A DNA stretch of 15,031 nucleotides, taken from assembly GCA_025451145.1 (NCBI GenBank), contig JANWKX010000035.1:1-15031 (forward strand), given 5' to 3'. Of the stretch, positions 1-7,306 are shown piece after piece. Numbering within the stretch: the stretch's first letter is position 1; each line of letters begins with the position of its first letter. Both the position numbers and the translations under genes were made by a program. This DNA is from Vampirovibrionales bacterium. Lineage in GTDB: Bacteria; Cyanobacteriota; Vampirovibrionia; Vampirovibrionales; JAGQHJ01. Below the pieces are notes generated by a model. The model had not been told where the DNA came from, made no database searches, and saw nothing but the letters and a program-made list of their open reading frames with translations.

Positions 1-1179
1 ATTGAAAATGCAGCCATTGCCCTTGAGAACAATACCCTTCAATGGGTTGGCCCTACCACACAATTGCCTTTGGAGTGGCAACAGGCCTCACGGATAGAAT
101 ACTCGGGGCAAATTGCGTTGCCGGGTCTCATTGATTCCCATACCCATCCGGTCTTTGGCGGAAACAGAGCCGATGAGTTTGAAGCCCGGCTTCAGGGGAA
201 AACGTATTTGGAAATTGCCCAAGCCGGTGGCGGCATTTTAAAAACGATGGCTGCCACCAGAGGTGCTTCTGTCTCAGAACTAACTGAATTGACCCGTGAG
301 CGCATCAAGACCTCTATGGCCTTTGGCGTCACCACCCTTGAAGCCAAAAGCGGCTACGGCCTCACCACGGAGAGTGAGCTCAAAAGCCTACAGGTCTTAA
401 AAAATCTTCAAAGCGAACTGCCTGTTTCTATTTTACCCACCTTTATGGGGGCCCACGATATTCCCCCGGAATACCAGGGCAACACCGAGGCCTATGTCGA
501 TCGGGTCTGTGAAGAGATGCTCCCAGCCGTCGCAGAGAAGCAATTGGCAGAATTTTGCGATGTATTTTGTGAAACGGGTTATTTTTCCGTGGCTCAAAGC
601 CGCAGAATCCTGGAAACAGGTCTCCGATTCGGGCTGAAGCCTCGTATCCATGCCGAGGAATTTACCGGCATTGAAGGGGCCATCATGGCTTCTGAAATCG
701 GCGCTTTATCGGCGGATCATTTGTTGCATTTATCGGATAAAGGCATTCAGGCGTTGGCCAATAGCGCAACGGTTGCCACCTTACTCCCCGGAACAGCGTT
801 TTTTCTCCGAATGAAAGATTATGCCCCGGCCAGAAAGCTTCTCAAAGCAGGTGCCACTGTGGCCCTGGCCACGGATTTTAATCCCGGTTCCTGTATGAGC
901 CAAAATATTCAATTGATGATGGTCTTAGGATGCCTGCAAATGGGCATGCTCCCCCATGAAGCCATTCAGGCTGTTACCATCAATGCGGCCAAAGCCCTCG
1001 GACGCGCCCATGATCGGGGGTCGTTAACCGTAGGGAAACGGGCCGATATCGCCATTTTTGGGATTAAAAGTTATCACGAATTGCTCTACCATTATGGGGT
1101 CAACCCATTAACCGCTCTTTGGATTCAAGGCCAGCCTGTCATTCAAAACATCCAACCTGAGCTTCAAACCGCCCACTAG
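1..1179 (+). CDS. hutI: Imidazolonepropionase (5' end cut off by the window)
   Basis: Metal-dependent amidohydrolase that opens 4-imidazolone-5-propanoate to N-formimino-glutamate, the third step of histidine degradation in the cytosol. The frame is open from base 1, giving 392 visible residues; family members are about 405-420, so roughly 15-25 N-terminal residues lie outside the window. The first visible residues (IENAAIALENNTLQWVGP) match the family's N-terminal beta region, so the TTG at 64 is not the true start. Diagnostic segments seen: GLIDSHTHPVFGG (metal-binding HxH), AGGGILKTMAATR, LEAKSGYGL, FMGAHDIPPEY, FCETGYFS, RIHAEEF (metal His), SADHLLHLSD, LLPGTAFFLR and ATDFNPGS (metal Asp). 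All key positions look intact. The other hut genes are not to the right and may lie upstream of the window. The TAG stop overlaps the stop of the convergent epimerase-like gene, and no terminator lies between them. Confidence 0.95.
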   Translation: MENAAIALENNTLQWVGPTTQLPLEWQQASRIEYSGQIALPGLIDSHTHPVFGGNRADEFEARLQGKTYLEIAQAGGGILKTMAATRGASVSELTELTRERIKTSMAFGVTTLEAKSGYGLTTESELKSLQVLKNLQSELPVSILPTFMGAHDIPPEYQGNTEAYVDRVCEEMLPAVAEKQLAEFCDVFCETGYFSVAQSRRILETGLRFGLKPRIHAEEFTGIEGAIMASEIGALSADHLLHLSDKGIQALANSATVATLLPGTAFFLRMKDYAPARKLLKAGATVALATDFNPGSCMSQNIQLMMVLGCLQMGMLPHEAIQAVTINAAKALGRAHDRGSLTVGKRADIAIFGIKSYHELLYHYGVNPLTALWIQGQPVIQNIQPELQTAH

Positions 1180-2108
1180 GTTTGAACCACCGAAACCCTT
1201 TGGGCGAGCCGTTGAAGTCCTTCAAGAATGCCAACCTTGGGAACATAGCCGAGATCCGTTTGGGCCTTTTGAATGTCCGCAATCGAGTGCCGAACGATGC
1301 CTTCTCGGTGCGTTTCCAGAAGCTGATAGGGAACGTCCATTTTATCCAGGAATTCCTGAAGATAGGCCACCGCATCATGGAGGGTCAGGGCCTCACTTGA
1401 TCCAATGTTATAAATGGCATGTTGGGATAATGGTTTTTGAATCACCTGATGAATGGCTTGAACCACATCCTCCCCATGGACAAAATCCCGGGTCAGATAG
1501 CCCTCCTCTGGAATTTGCGGGGCGCTGCCCTGAAGTAAAGCACAAGTAAATTCAGCCAGGAGATGACCATTGGGCTGTTCCAAGAACGTGGGGGTATCCC
1601 AATAGGGATCAAATAGCCGAAGGCGAACCACGGGATAGTCTAGTCTCTCCTGCAACAGGTCTATCATCGATTCAAAATCCCCATAGGCCTTACCCATGAG
1701 GGAACAGGGCTGAGCCAGGCATTTTTCGGGAATGGGTAACGGCATCAGCATTTCCTGGCAAATCGGGCAAAGTGCTTCCCAGCGGCGCTTCTCCAGATGC
1801 TGAGGCAGCCGCTGATGATTTTCAAATCGGCCGCAATCACCACACATCAACGCCCCTTCGCCGTAGATGGACGAGGAAGATAATACCAACAGCTTTTGGA
1901 TTGGGGCTTTTAACCCGGCAATACGCTCAAAACAATCTATTGAATCCGTCTCAGAGATGTTTTCGAGGGTAAAATCCGGAGAAACAAGACCTACTAGAGC
2001 GGCACCGCCATCGTCAAGCCCCGTCAATCCATAATCCAATTGCCTCAATTGGGCCTGAAGATAGCCATTCAAAGGGGTGTTTGGGCCTAAAAACAGAAGT
2101 TCAGCCAT
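1176..2108 (-). CDS. Degenerate zinc-ribbon NAD-dependent epimerase-like protein (extended SDR superfamily)
   Basis: 310 residues resembling the extended-SDR branch that includes dTDP-L-rhamnose 4-epimerase-type enzymes with a zinc-ribbon insert. Family hallmarks seen: LSSSSIYGEG (74-85), the insert CGDC (C89, C92) followed by WEALCPIC (C114, C117), VVRLRLFDPY, LTRDFVHGEDVVQAI (205-219) and YNIGSSEALTL. Enzyme hallmarks are missing. The N-terminal GGxGxxG is replaced by GPNTPLNG. The stretch from this motif to the SSSS strand is about 70 residues, where roughly 105-115 is usual. The YGxSKxxxE signature reads MGKAYGDFE (138-146), so Tyr becomes Met and Lys becomes Tyr. A catalytic epimerase is therefore unlikely; a binding or structural role is inferred. 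The ATG at 2108 has AGAGG about 10 bases upstream. It is co-directional with prpC across a 94-base gap. Fold assignment is fairly sure, function unknown. Confidence 0.8.
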   Translation of the reverse strand: MAELLFLGPNTPLNGYLQAQLRQLDYGLTGLDDGGAALVGLVSPDFTLENISETDSIDCFERIAGLKAPIQKLLVLSSSSIYGEGALMCGDCGRFENHQRLPQHLEKRRWEALCPICQEMLMPLPIPEKCLAQPCSLMGKAYGDFESMIDLLQERLDYPVVRLRLFDPYWDTPTFLEQPNGHLLAEFTCALLQGSAPQIPEEGYLTRDFVHGEDVVQAIHQVIQKPLSQHAIYNIGSSEALTLHDAVAYLQEFLDKMDVPYQLLETHREGIVRHSIADIQKAQTDLGYVPKVGILEGLQRLAQRVSVVQT

Positions 2109-2175
2109 CGCATTTTCGCCTCTAACTGGAGGTGTTAATCCATTAAGGCTAATTTTACCGCCAAATCACCTGAAA

Positions 2176-2189
2176 CAGGAGTGATCCTG
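2176..2189 (-). terminator. Weak hairpin after prpC
   Basis: On the minus strand CAGGA-TCAC-TCCTG forms a perfect 5-bp stem with a 4-base loop, about 14 bases after the prpC stop, followed by only TTT. The stem is short and the U-tract poor, so termination would be partial at best and the epimerase-like gene could be transcribed by read-through. Confidence 0.25.
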
Positions 2190-2202
2190 CTTTATTGAAT
2201 TG

Positions 2203-3339
2203 TTACCGTTGCTCAATCGGCTTAAAGGGGCGGTGCCCTGGACCTTCATAAAGCGACTTCGGACGGATTAAACGGTTGTTATCCAACTGCTCAATGACGT
2301 GAGCAGCCCACCCTGCCACACGACTGGCTGCAAAAATGGGGGTATACAGCGGGATAGGGAGCCCCATCATGTAGTAAATGTAGGAGGTGGGGAAATCCAC
2401 ATTGGGGAAAATATTCTTTTCACGCAACATGACCGCCTCAACCTTATCGGCAATGGATTGCCATTTGGTGTCGCCTAAGCGCTGGCAGAGCGATTCGCCC
2501 ATGGCTTTTAAGATCGGGGCACGGGTATCGCCCTTTTTATAGACACGATGCCCAAATCCCATAATTTTTTTCTTAGTCTGCAACGCATCTAAAATCCAGG
2601 ATTCGGCGTTTTCCGGTGTCCCAATTTCTTGAAGCATGTACATGGCTGCTTCATTGGCCCCACCATGAAGTGACCCCTTCAAGGTGCCAATCGCCGAAAC
2701 CACCGCTGAGTGGAGATCCGATAACGTCGAAGCGGTCACAATAGCCGAAAAGGTTGACGCGTTAAACCCGTGCTCTGCGTAGAGAATCAATGTGGTGTCA
2801 AAGACTTTGGTGACATACTCATCGGGTTTTTGGCCATTGAGCATATAAAAGAAGTTTTCAGCCATGGACATGGATTTGTCGGGCTTAACAGGCTCTTTTC
2901 CTTGGAAAATACGGTAGCTTGCCGCGATCAGCGTGGGGATTTTGGCAATTAATCGGGTCGCCTTGGCCACATTGGCTTCATGGGCAAGGGATTGGGCTTG
3001 AGGATCAAAATGAGCCAATAAAGAAACGCTCGAACGCAAGACATCCATGTAGTTACTCTCTTTCGGGAGTGACCGAATGGCCTGAATAATGGCCTCAGGA
3101 ACTTCACGTTCTGAATAGATATCCTGCTTAAAGGCAGCCAATTGGGAGGCATTGGGTAAATCCTGATGAAGCAGCAAATAGGCCACCTCTTCATAAGAAG
3201 CATATTTGGCCAAATCACGAATGTCATACCCACGATAAATCAGACTATCGAGTTCCGGGTTGACTTGGGAAACCTGGCTAACACCCGCAATAACACCTTC
3301 CAAACCAGGGCTATAATTTTGTGTTGCTGTTGCTTCCAT
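2203..3339 (-). CDS. prpC: 2-methylcitrate synthase / citrate synthase
   Basis: Condenses propionyl-CoA with oxaloacetate to 2-methylcitrate, the entry step of the methylcitrate cycle; such enzymes often also accept acetyl-CoA. From the chosen ATG the protein has 378 residues, normal for the short bacterial type. Motifs: GLEGVIAGVSQVS near the N-terminus, AEHGFNASTF (His190), GSLHGGANE (catalytic His225), GFGHRVYKKGDTRAP (catalytic His264), NVDFPTSYIYY (catalytic Asp315) and RVAGWAAHVIEQ near the C-terminus. I prefer ATG at 3339 over a TTG at 3354 because GAGGTG lies 7 bases before the ATG and the TTG would overlap the prpB stop. It is the last of three tightly packed genes, 11 bases after prpB, which argues for methylcitrate rather than the housekeeping citrate synthase. 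Sequence alone does not settle the acyl-CoA preference. Confidence 0.88.
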   Translation of the reverse strand: MEATATQNYSPGLEGVIAGVSQVSQVNPELDSLIYRGYDIRDLAKYASYEEVAYLLLHQDLPNASQLAAFKQDIYSEREVPEAIIQAIRSLPKESNYMDVLRSSVSLLAHFDPQAQSLAHEANVAKATRLIAKIPTLIAASYRIFQGKEPVKPDKSMSMAENFFYMLNGQKPDEYVTKVFDTTLILYAEHGFNASTFSAIVTASTLSDLHSAVVSAIGTLKGSLHGGANEAAMYMLQEIGTPENAESWILDALQTKKKIMGFGHRVYKKGDTRAPILKAMGESLCQRLGDTKWQSIADKVEAVMLREKNIFPNVDFPTSYIYYMMGLPIPLYTPIFAASRVAGWAAHVIEQLDNNRLIRPKSLYEGPGHRPFKPIEQR

Positions 3340-3350
3340 TTGTATGCACC

Positions 3351-4262
3351 TCAACCTCTTATTCCATCATGACATTGTTGTGAAAACCGCTTATCCAAAG
3401 CCTCATAAGCTGGATAATCAATCAATTGATATAATTCCTGGCGGGTCTGCATGCCCTCCAGGAAACTTTGCTGGGTCCCTGTTTCCTTTAAAGTCAACAA
3501 GGCGTCAAAAGCCGACTTCATCATGACACGAAAAGCCGTCATCGGAAAGATAACGATTTTATAGCCCAAGGCGTCAAAATCCTGGGCTGTCAAATAGGGG
3601 CTTTTCCCAAATTCCGTCATGTTCGCCAATAAGGGCGTTTGAACTTTTCTGGCAAACTCGGCAAACTCCTCCCGGCTTTGTAGTGCTTCGGCAAAGATCA
3701 TATCCGCCCCGGCTTCGGTATAGGCTTTAGCACGGCGTATGGCATCTTCTAACCCATTGACGCCTCGAGCATCTACCCGGGCAATAACGGTAAAGGCAGG
3801 GTTCTGGCGAGCTGACAGGGCTGCCGAAATTTTGGATTGCATCTCCTCAATGGTGATTAGCTGCTTTCCATCTAAATGACCGCAACGCTTCGGCGAAACC
3901 TGATCTTCCAGGTGAATCCCAGCAATACCAGCTTGCTCAAATTTTTGAACCGTTCGCATGACTTGCAAGGCTTCTCCGTAACCGGTATCTGCATCGCAGA
4001 TTGTCGGGATTTCGACGGCATCTGCAATATAACCGGCAAATTGAACCACTTCCGTCATGGAGAGCAGCGCAATATCCGGGTAGCCTGTGATGCCATTAAT
4101 CAGGCCTGCCCCGGTGATATACACCCCTTCAAAGCCGATGGATTCAATGAGCTTTGCTGTCATTGCGTTAAAGGCGCCTGGCATCGCAATAATCCCAGGT
4201 TCATTTAACCGTTGCCTCAGCCGTTCGGCCATGGATTGGGTTTTAGGGCGATTAATCGTCAT
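3351..4262 (-). CDS. prpB: 2-methylisocitrate lyase
   Basis: Cleaves 2-methylisocitrate to pyruvate and succinate, the last step of the methylcitrate cycle; cytosolic, Mg-dependent, in the isocitrate lyase/PEP mutase superfamily. 303 residues, the usual PrpB length. Landmarks: PGAFNAMTAKLIE (28-40), ICDADTGYGE with metal-side Asp90 and Asp92, HLEDQVSPKRCGH (117-129) with Glu119 and the catalytic-loop cysteine Cys127 in the family's KRCGH signature, ARVDAR (161-166), and ANMTEFGKSP (213-222), the TEFGK motif typical of methylisocitrate lyases. It starts only 2 bases after the prpD stop and has no clear Shine-Dalgarno sequence of its own, so translational coupling to prpD is likely. All active-site motifs are intact. 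Oxaloacetate decarboxylase or PEP mutase relatives are less likely given KRCGH and the prp neighbours. Confidence 0.93.
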   Translation of the reverse strand: MTINRPKTQSMAERLRQRLNEPGIIAMPGAFNAMTAKLIESIGFEGVYITGAGLINGITGYPDIALLSMTEVVQFAGYIADAVEIPTICDADTGYGEALQVMRTVQKFEQAGIAGIHLEDQVSPKRCGHLDGKQLITIEEMQSKISAALSARQNPAFTVIARVDARGVNGLEDAIRRAKAYTEAGADMIFAEALQSREEFAEFARKVQTPLLANMTEFGKSPYLTAQDFDALGYKIVIFPMTAFRVMMKSAFDALLTLKETGTQQSFLEGMQTRQELYQLIDYPAYEALDKRFSQQCHDGIRG

Positions 4263-4264
4263 GG

Positions 4265-5665
4265 TTAAACCGCAAAGGCTTCCAGAATATCCCCGATTTC
4301 ATCTTGCTCTTCCAACTGCCAAAGCTCAGCCAAGATGTATTCTATTTGAGTCGGAGAGAGAACACGGGAAGATAAACGGCGAAACTTATCTTCAACTTCC
4401 TCATCGGTCATGGGGTTTTCGGCATGACCTCTGGGAAAATCCACTTGTTTCAAAAATTCTTGCCCATCGACGGTTTTAATCCGAAGCAAATTGGGAATGC
4501 CTTTGGGGTAAAGCTGGTTCAAGGCACTGTTTCGATGAATCTTAATTTTTTGAATCAGCTGGCTAATCCGGGGATCTGACAGATGCTGTGGATCAAACTG
4601 CTCCAAATCCACCTGACCATCCATTAAAGCCACCGCAATACAGTACGGCAGGCTGTGATCAGCCGTTTCGCGACTTTTAGGAAACCATTTTTCCTCTTCA
4701 CCGCCGATAATATCCACCGCTGCGTCAAAGGTTTCGACATCAATACTGGCGATATTGTCAATGCCACCGAGTTGGGTGCGAAGTTGCAAGGCCGCATCAA
4801 TGGCGCTTTGGGAGTGATATTCAGCCGGCCAATATTTAATACTGGTTCGGTTAATCATAAAGATGTCCCCTTCGCCACCTAACTTGGAAGGCAAGTCGAA
4901 AGGACCAGAGACTTGTTTTTTAAATCCCATTTCACCTTCAAAAATATGAGATGGCCCGGTCATTCCGTGCCAAGCCAGACGGGCGGCAAAAACGGCATTG
5001 CGGGAGGCATTGGCAAAGGCAGCCCCTTTCCAATGAGAGAGCTCACCCACACGGGTCTGACGCATGGTCACATTGGCAACGCCTGCTAAAGCCAGGGCAT
5101 GTTCTGTTTCTTCAGGAGTCAGCTGCAGAATCTTTGCCGCAGCCATCGAGGCTGAAAAGGCCCCATAGGTGACATGGTCCCAGCCTCTGGCGCGAATGCT
5201 TGCGGCATCACACAAGCGGCACTGAATTTCATAAGCCAAGACAATGGCCGTAATAATATCTTGCCCGGATGCCATCTCCGGCTCAGCTAAAGCCAAAACG
5301 GCTGCGATATTATCGCTGGGATGGGCTGGCTCCAAAGAGAGATAGGTATCGTTGTAGTCCAAATAGCGCATGAGCATGCCATTAGCAAAGGCAGCCATTT
5401 CCGGGGAGGATTGATGAAACGTCCCCAAAACCGTCGATCCGTAATGCGGCGCTTCAACCGTTTGAGACAAGGCCCGTGCAATCTTTCCAGGCTCTCCCAA
5501 ATAGGCACCCATAGCGCAACCCAAGGCATCAATAACCCGACGTTTGGCTTCATGAATGGCTTCAGGGGACAGCTTGTCATAGCTTAACCACTGGGTATAA
5601 TCCACAAATTTTTCTGAAATACTGTCTGCGTGAGTAACGGCTTTTTTCTCTGCAACGGTTGCCAT
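4265..5665 (-). CDS. prpD: 2-methylcitrate dehydratase (MmgE/PrpD family)
   Basis: Dehydrates 2-methylcitrate to 2-methyl-cis-aconitate. 466 residues, close to the family norm of about 450-485. Recognisable MmgE/PrpD stretches include AKRRVIDALGCAMGAY near residues 40-55, YLDYNDTYLSLEPAHPSDN, RGWDHVTYGAFSASMAAAK, SHWKGAAFANASRNAVFAAR, IKYWPAEYHSQSAIDAA, TADHSLPYCIAVALMDG and FPRGHAENPMTDEEVEDKF at the C-terminus. It is the first gene of prpD-prpB-prpC. PrpD works with an aconitase that isomerises the product, and no aconitase (acnB or acnD) is visible here. The start at 5665 is preceded by AAGGAGGAG. MmgE/PrpD is a broad family, so the specific activity rests on the adjacent prpB and prpC. 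Confidence 0.9.
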   Translation of the reverse strand: MATVAEKKAVTHADSISEKFVDYTQWLSYDKLSPEAIHEAKRRVIDALGCAMGAYLGEPGKIARALSQTVEAPHYGSTVLGTFHQSSPEMAAFANGMLMRYLDYNDTYLSLEPAHPSDNIAAVLALAEPEMASGQDIITAIVLAYEIQCRLCDAASIRARGWDHVTYGAFSASMAAAKILQLTPEETEHALALAGVANVTMRQTRVGELSHWKGAAFANASRNAVFAARLAWHGMTGPSHIFEGEMGFKKQVSGPFDLPSKLGGEGDIFMINRTSIKYWPAEYHSQSAIDAALQLRTQLGGIDNIASIDVETFDAAVDIIGGEEEKWFPKSRETADHSLPYCIAVALMDGQVDLEQFDPQHLSDPRISQLIQKIKIHRNSALNQLYPKGIPNLLRIKTVDGQEFLKQVDFPRGHAENPMTDEEVEDKFRRLSSRVLSPTQIEYILAELWQLEEQDEIGDILEAFAV

Positions 5666-5676
5666 AAACTGCCTGT

Positions 5677-5685
5677 CTCCTCCTT
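5677..5685 (-). promoter_or_regulatory. Ribosome binding site of prpD
   Basis: AAGGAGGAG on the minus strand is strongly complementary to the 16S rRNA 3' end. The 11-base gap to the ATG is on the long side but fits no other start in frame, so it supports the ATG at 5665 as the operon's first start. Confidence 0.6.
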
Positions 5686-5698
5686 AATGAATAGCGCC

Positions 5699-5739
5699 TT
5701 GTACAATGCTAACGTACAGCAGAATTCCACTGAAATCAA
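5699..5739 (-). promoter_or_regulatory. Candidate prpDBC promoter with overlapping dyads
   Basis: On the minus strand TTGATT (5739-5734), a 17-base spacer and TACGTT (5716-5711) form a modest sigma70-like promoter predicting a start near 5704. The -10 lies inside a dyad TGCT-N7-AGCA (5707-5721), and the palindrome TTGTACAA (5699-5706) covers the predicted start. This would suit repression, but the hexamers are weak and no regulator gene is nearby. Confidence 0.3.
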
Positions 5740-5783
5740 GCGATATCCTCAAAAATCCAGGAAAAACCCCGCACTTAAAACTT

Positions 5784-5792
5784 TGGTAAAAT
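5784..5792 (+). promoter_or_regulatory. Extended -10 promoter for the membrane-protein gene
   Basis: TGGTAAAAT matches the extended -10 consensus TGnTATAAT with one mismatch, and sits 33 bases before the ATG at 5826. No good -35 is seen, which an extended -10 can tolerate. Confidence 0.4.
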
Positions 5793-5825
5793 AAGCGTAT
5801 TGATCTGCTGGTAAAGAGAGATGCA

Positions 5826-6680
5826 ATGAACACCGTTACCCCTCCAGGGAAATCGTCTATTTCCGAAATCCTTCATGATGGGTATCAAGGGCTCTTAGAG
5901 TCACTCATTCCCTTGACCAAGCTGGGGCTCCCGTTTTTTATTTTCGGGGGCGCAACCTCCGGGTTTATTTTTTCGGATAATTCCATTTTTCTTCACCCTC
6001 ACCGAATCCATAGCTTTCAGGAACTTTCAAAGCTGCTGGCCGGATCCGGCTTGATGATTCTGATTTCAGTGGTCATGGCCTATGTTTATTACATTTTCAT
6101 TCGGTATATTCGAGATACCTACCAAAACGCAGTTAAATCAGACCTCTATGACTATCTCATCCCTCAGATGGACTTATTAGGCCTCATCGGGCTTATGCTC
6201 ATTTCCATTTTTTTATCCATTCCAGCCCTTGTTGTGATTCTCATTGGTTTGATTCTTTTGGTCGTTCCCGGGATCATTATCCTCATTTATTTTTCAACAT
6301 GGGTCATGATGCTATATGTCACCTATATCAACAATTCAAAAGCTGGAATTTTGGAGGGGCTTCGGGAAAACCTTGGATTACTGAAAGGGATGTTCTGGCG
6401 CACCGTCGCACTAGGCTTTATTGCAGGCCTTGTAAAATTTTTAATTGAGCTGCCTTTTTCATTTATACTGCAAGCCGTGATGGCGATTGCCCGTCTTCAT
6501 CCTGGCGCGGGGCAGACCTATTCCCTTCCGATCTTATTCTCGGTGTTATTCTCTGCCACATACTGGGCGCATTTTGTTCTGGGCACAGGCGGCTTCCTCT
6601 TTGTGATGATGCGCTATTACTGGGATTTAAGAGATCAACATCAATCGCCTGATACGCCAGAAACCGGCCTGGACGCCTAA
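5826..6680 (+). CDS. Multi-pass membrane protein of unknown function
   Basis: 284 residues, mostly hydrophobic. Likely membrane segments lie near residues 29-50, 72-94, 116-168 (two helices joined through LVVPGIIILIYF), 191-220 and 232-262, giving about six helices. The segment with a PG turn followed by aromatic and hydrophobic residues, then EGLRENLGLLKGMFWRT, resembles the membrane domains of DUF975-like or glycerophosphodiester-phosphodiesterase-type membrane proteins, where a short amphipathic helix precedes the next membrane span. That is a resemblance by eye, not an assignment. There are no enzymatic motifs and no cleavable signal peptide. The start is preceded by AAGAGAG. It diverges from prpDBC and converges on the next gene with 1 base between stops. 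No functional link to its neighbours is evident. Confidence 0.75.
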   Translation: MNTVTPPGKSSISEILHDGYQGLLESLIPLTKLGLPFFIFGGATSGFIFSDNSIFLHPHRIHSFQELSKLLAGSGLMILISVVMAYVYYIFIRYIRDTYQNAVKSDLYDYLIPQMDLLGLIGLMLISIFLSIPALVVILIGLILLVVPGIIILIYFSTWVMMLYVTYINNSKAGILEGLRENLGLLKGMFWRTVALGFIAGLVKFLIELPFSFILQAVMAIARLHPGAGQTYSLPILFSVLFSATYWAHFVLGTGGFLFVMMRYYWDLRDQHQSPDTPETGLDA

Positions 6681-6681
6681 T

Positions 6682-7197
6682 TCAAAACGCCCTATACGCT
6701 TGATAGGGTCTATAAAAATAGGCGCCATAGGGCACCGGGTAAGGCCTCATGATTGGCTTGGGTTGTGGGGCAGTGAAAGGCATCATCTGCCCTGGTTGAG
6801 TTGTCATGGGTGATCGATTGATTGCTTCTAATGATTTAGAGGCAATCGATTCCGATGGGATTAAAGAGGCCTGAGGGCTTTTCAAAAGCCATTTCCCTAA
6901 CTGGGTCATTCCCAGGTAACCGAGAATGGGCAGTGATGCTAATCCGATATAGACCGGCATGGGCTTCCACCAAGCAGATTGAGTGGCAATAAATCTCGAA
7001 ATAAACTGATGAGAGTGCATGATATAAAACGCAAGCCCCAATCCACCCCAGAAGCCCGTATGCTTCATGGCAATCCGAATTTTTTCAGGCACCGTGGGCT
7101 CCCATTTAATATGCTCAAACTCCATAAAGGCCACCGGAAGCCCCATGGTCAGAATGCCGCCAATCACCCGTTTCAATAAATAGGGTCGCATCACCAT
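6682..7197 (-). CDS. Small membrane protein with Pro/Tyr-rich tail, unknown function
   Basis: 171 residues that I do not recognise. Hydrophobic segments near 8-25, 45-61 and 80-98 suggest three membrane helices. The remainder is a polar linker followed by a low-complexity tail (about 130-171) rich in Pro, Tyr, Gln and Met, ending RPYPVPYGAYFYRPYQAYRAF. Such Tyr/Pro-rich tails are often disordered or involved in surface or protein contacts; that is inference. The start could be ATG 7197 or the ATG two codons later; neither has a strong Shine-Dalgarno sequence. It converges with the preceding membrane protein. A possible -10 (TACAAT) lies upstream. The sustained hydrophobic pattern and its own promoter-like sequence support a real gene, but lineage-specific or spurious status cannot be excluded. 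Confidence 0.6.
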   Translation of the reverse strand: MVMRPYLLKRVIGGILTMGLPVAFMEFEHIKWEPTVPEKIRIAMKHTGFWGGLGLAFYIMHSHQFISRFIATQSAWWKPMPVYIGLASLPILGYLGMTQLGKWLLKSPQASLIPSESIASKSLEAINRSPMTTQPGQMMPFTAPQPKPIMRPYPVPYGAYFYRPYQAYRAF

Positions 7198-7227
7198 CTC
7201 ACAACTGGGTTCATTTCAATCGTTCAC

Positions 7228-7233
7228 ATTGTA
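7228..7233 (-). promoter_or_regulatory. Possible -10 element for the small membrane-protein gene
   Basis: The minus strand reads TCGCTACAAT, whose TACAAT matches five of six -10 consensus bases 30 bases before the ATG at 7197. No convincing -35 is seen. The same 10-mer occurs before the HisC-type gene. Confidence 0.3.
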
Positions 7234-7306
7234 GCGAGAAGAGAACTCCCATGATAGACGAAACTTGAAATGGGAAAACTCACAGGAGAAGAGGGGCCTA
7301 GCCCTT

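Noticed and set aside
64..66. TTG at 64 as the hutI start
   Set aside because: The frame upstream to base 1 encodes typical imidazolonepropionase N-terminal sequence, so the true start is outside the window.
3339..3354. TTG at 3354 as the prpC start
   Set aside because: It would overlap the prpB stop and has a worse ribosome binding site than ATG 3339, which has GAGGTG 7 bases upstream.
3876..5587. Plus-strand frames opposite prpB and prpD
   Set aside because: They are shadows of well-supported minus-strand genes with no recognisable domains or ribosome binding sites.
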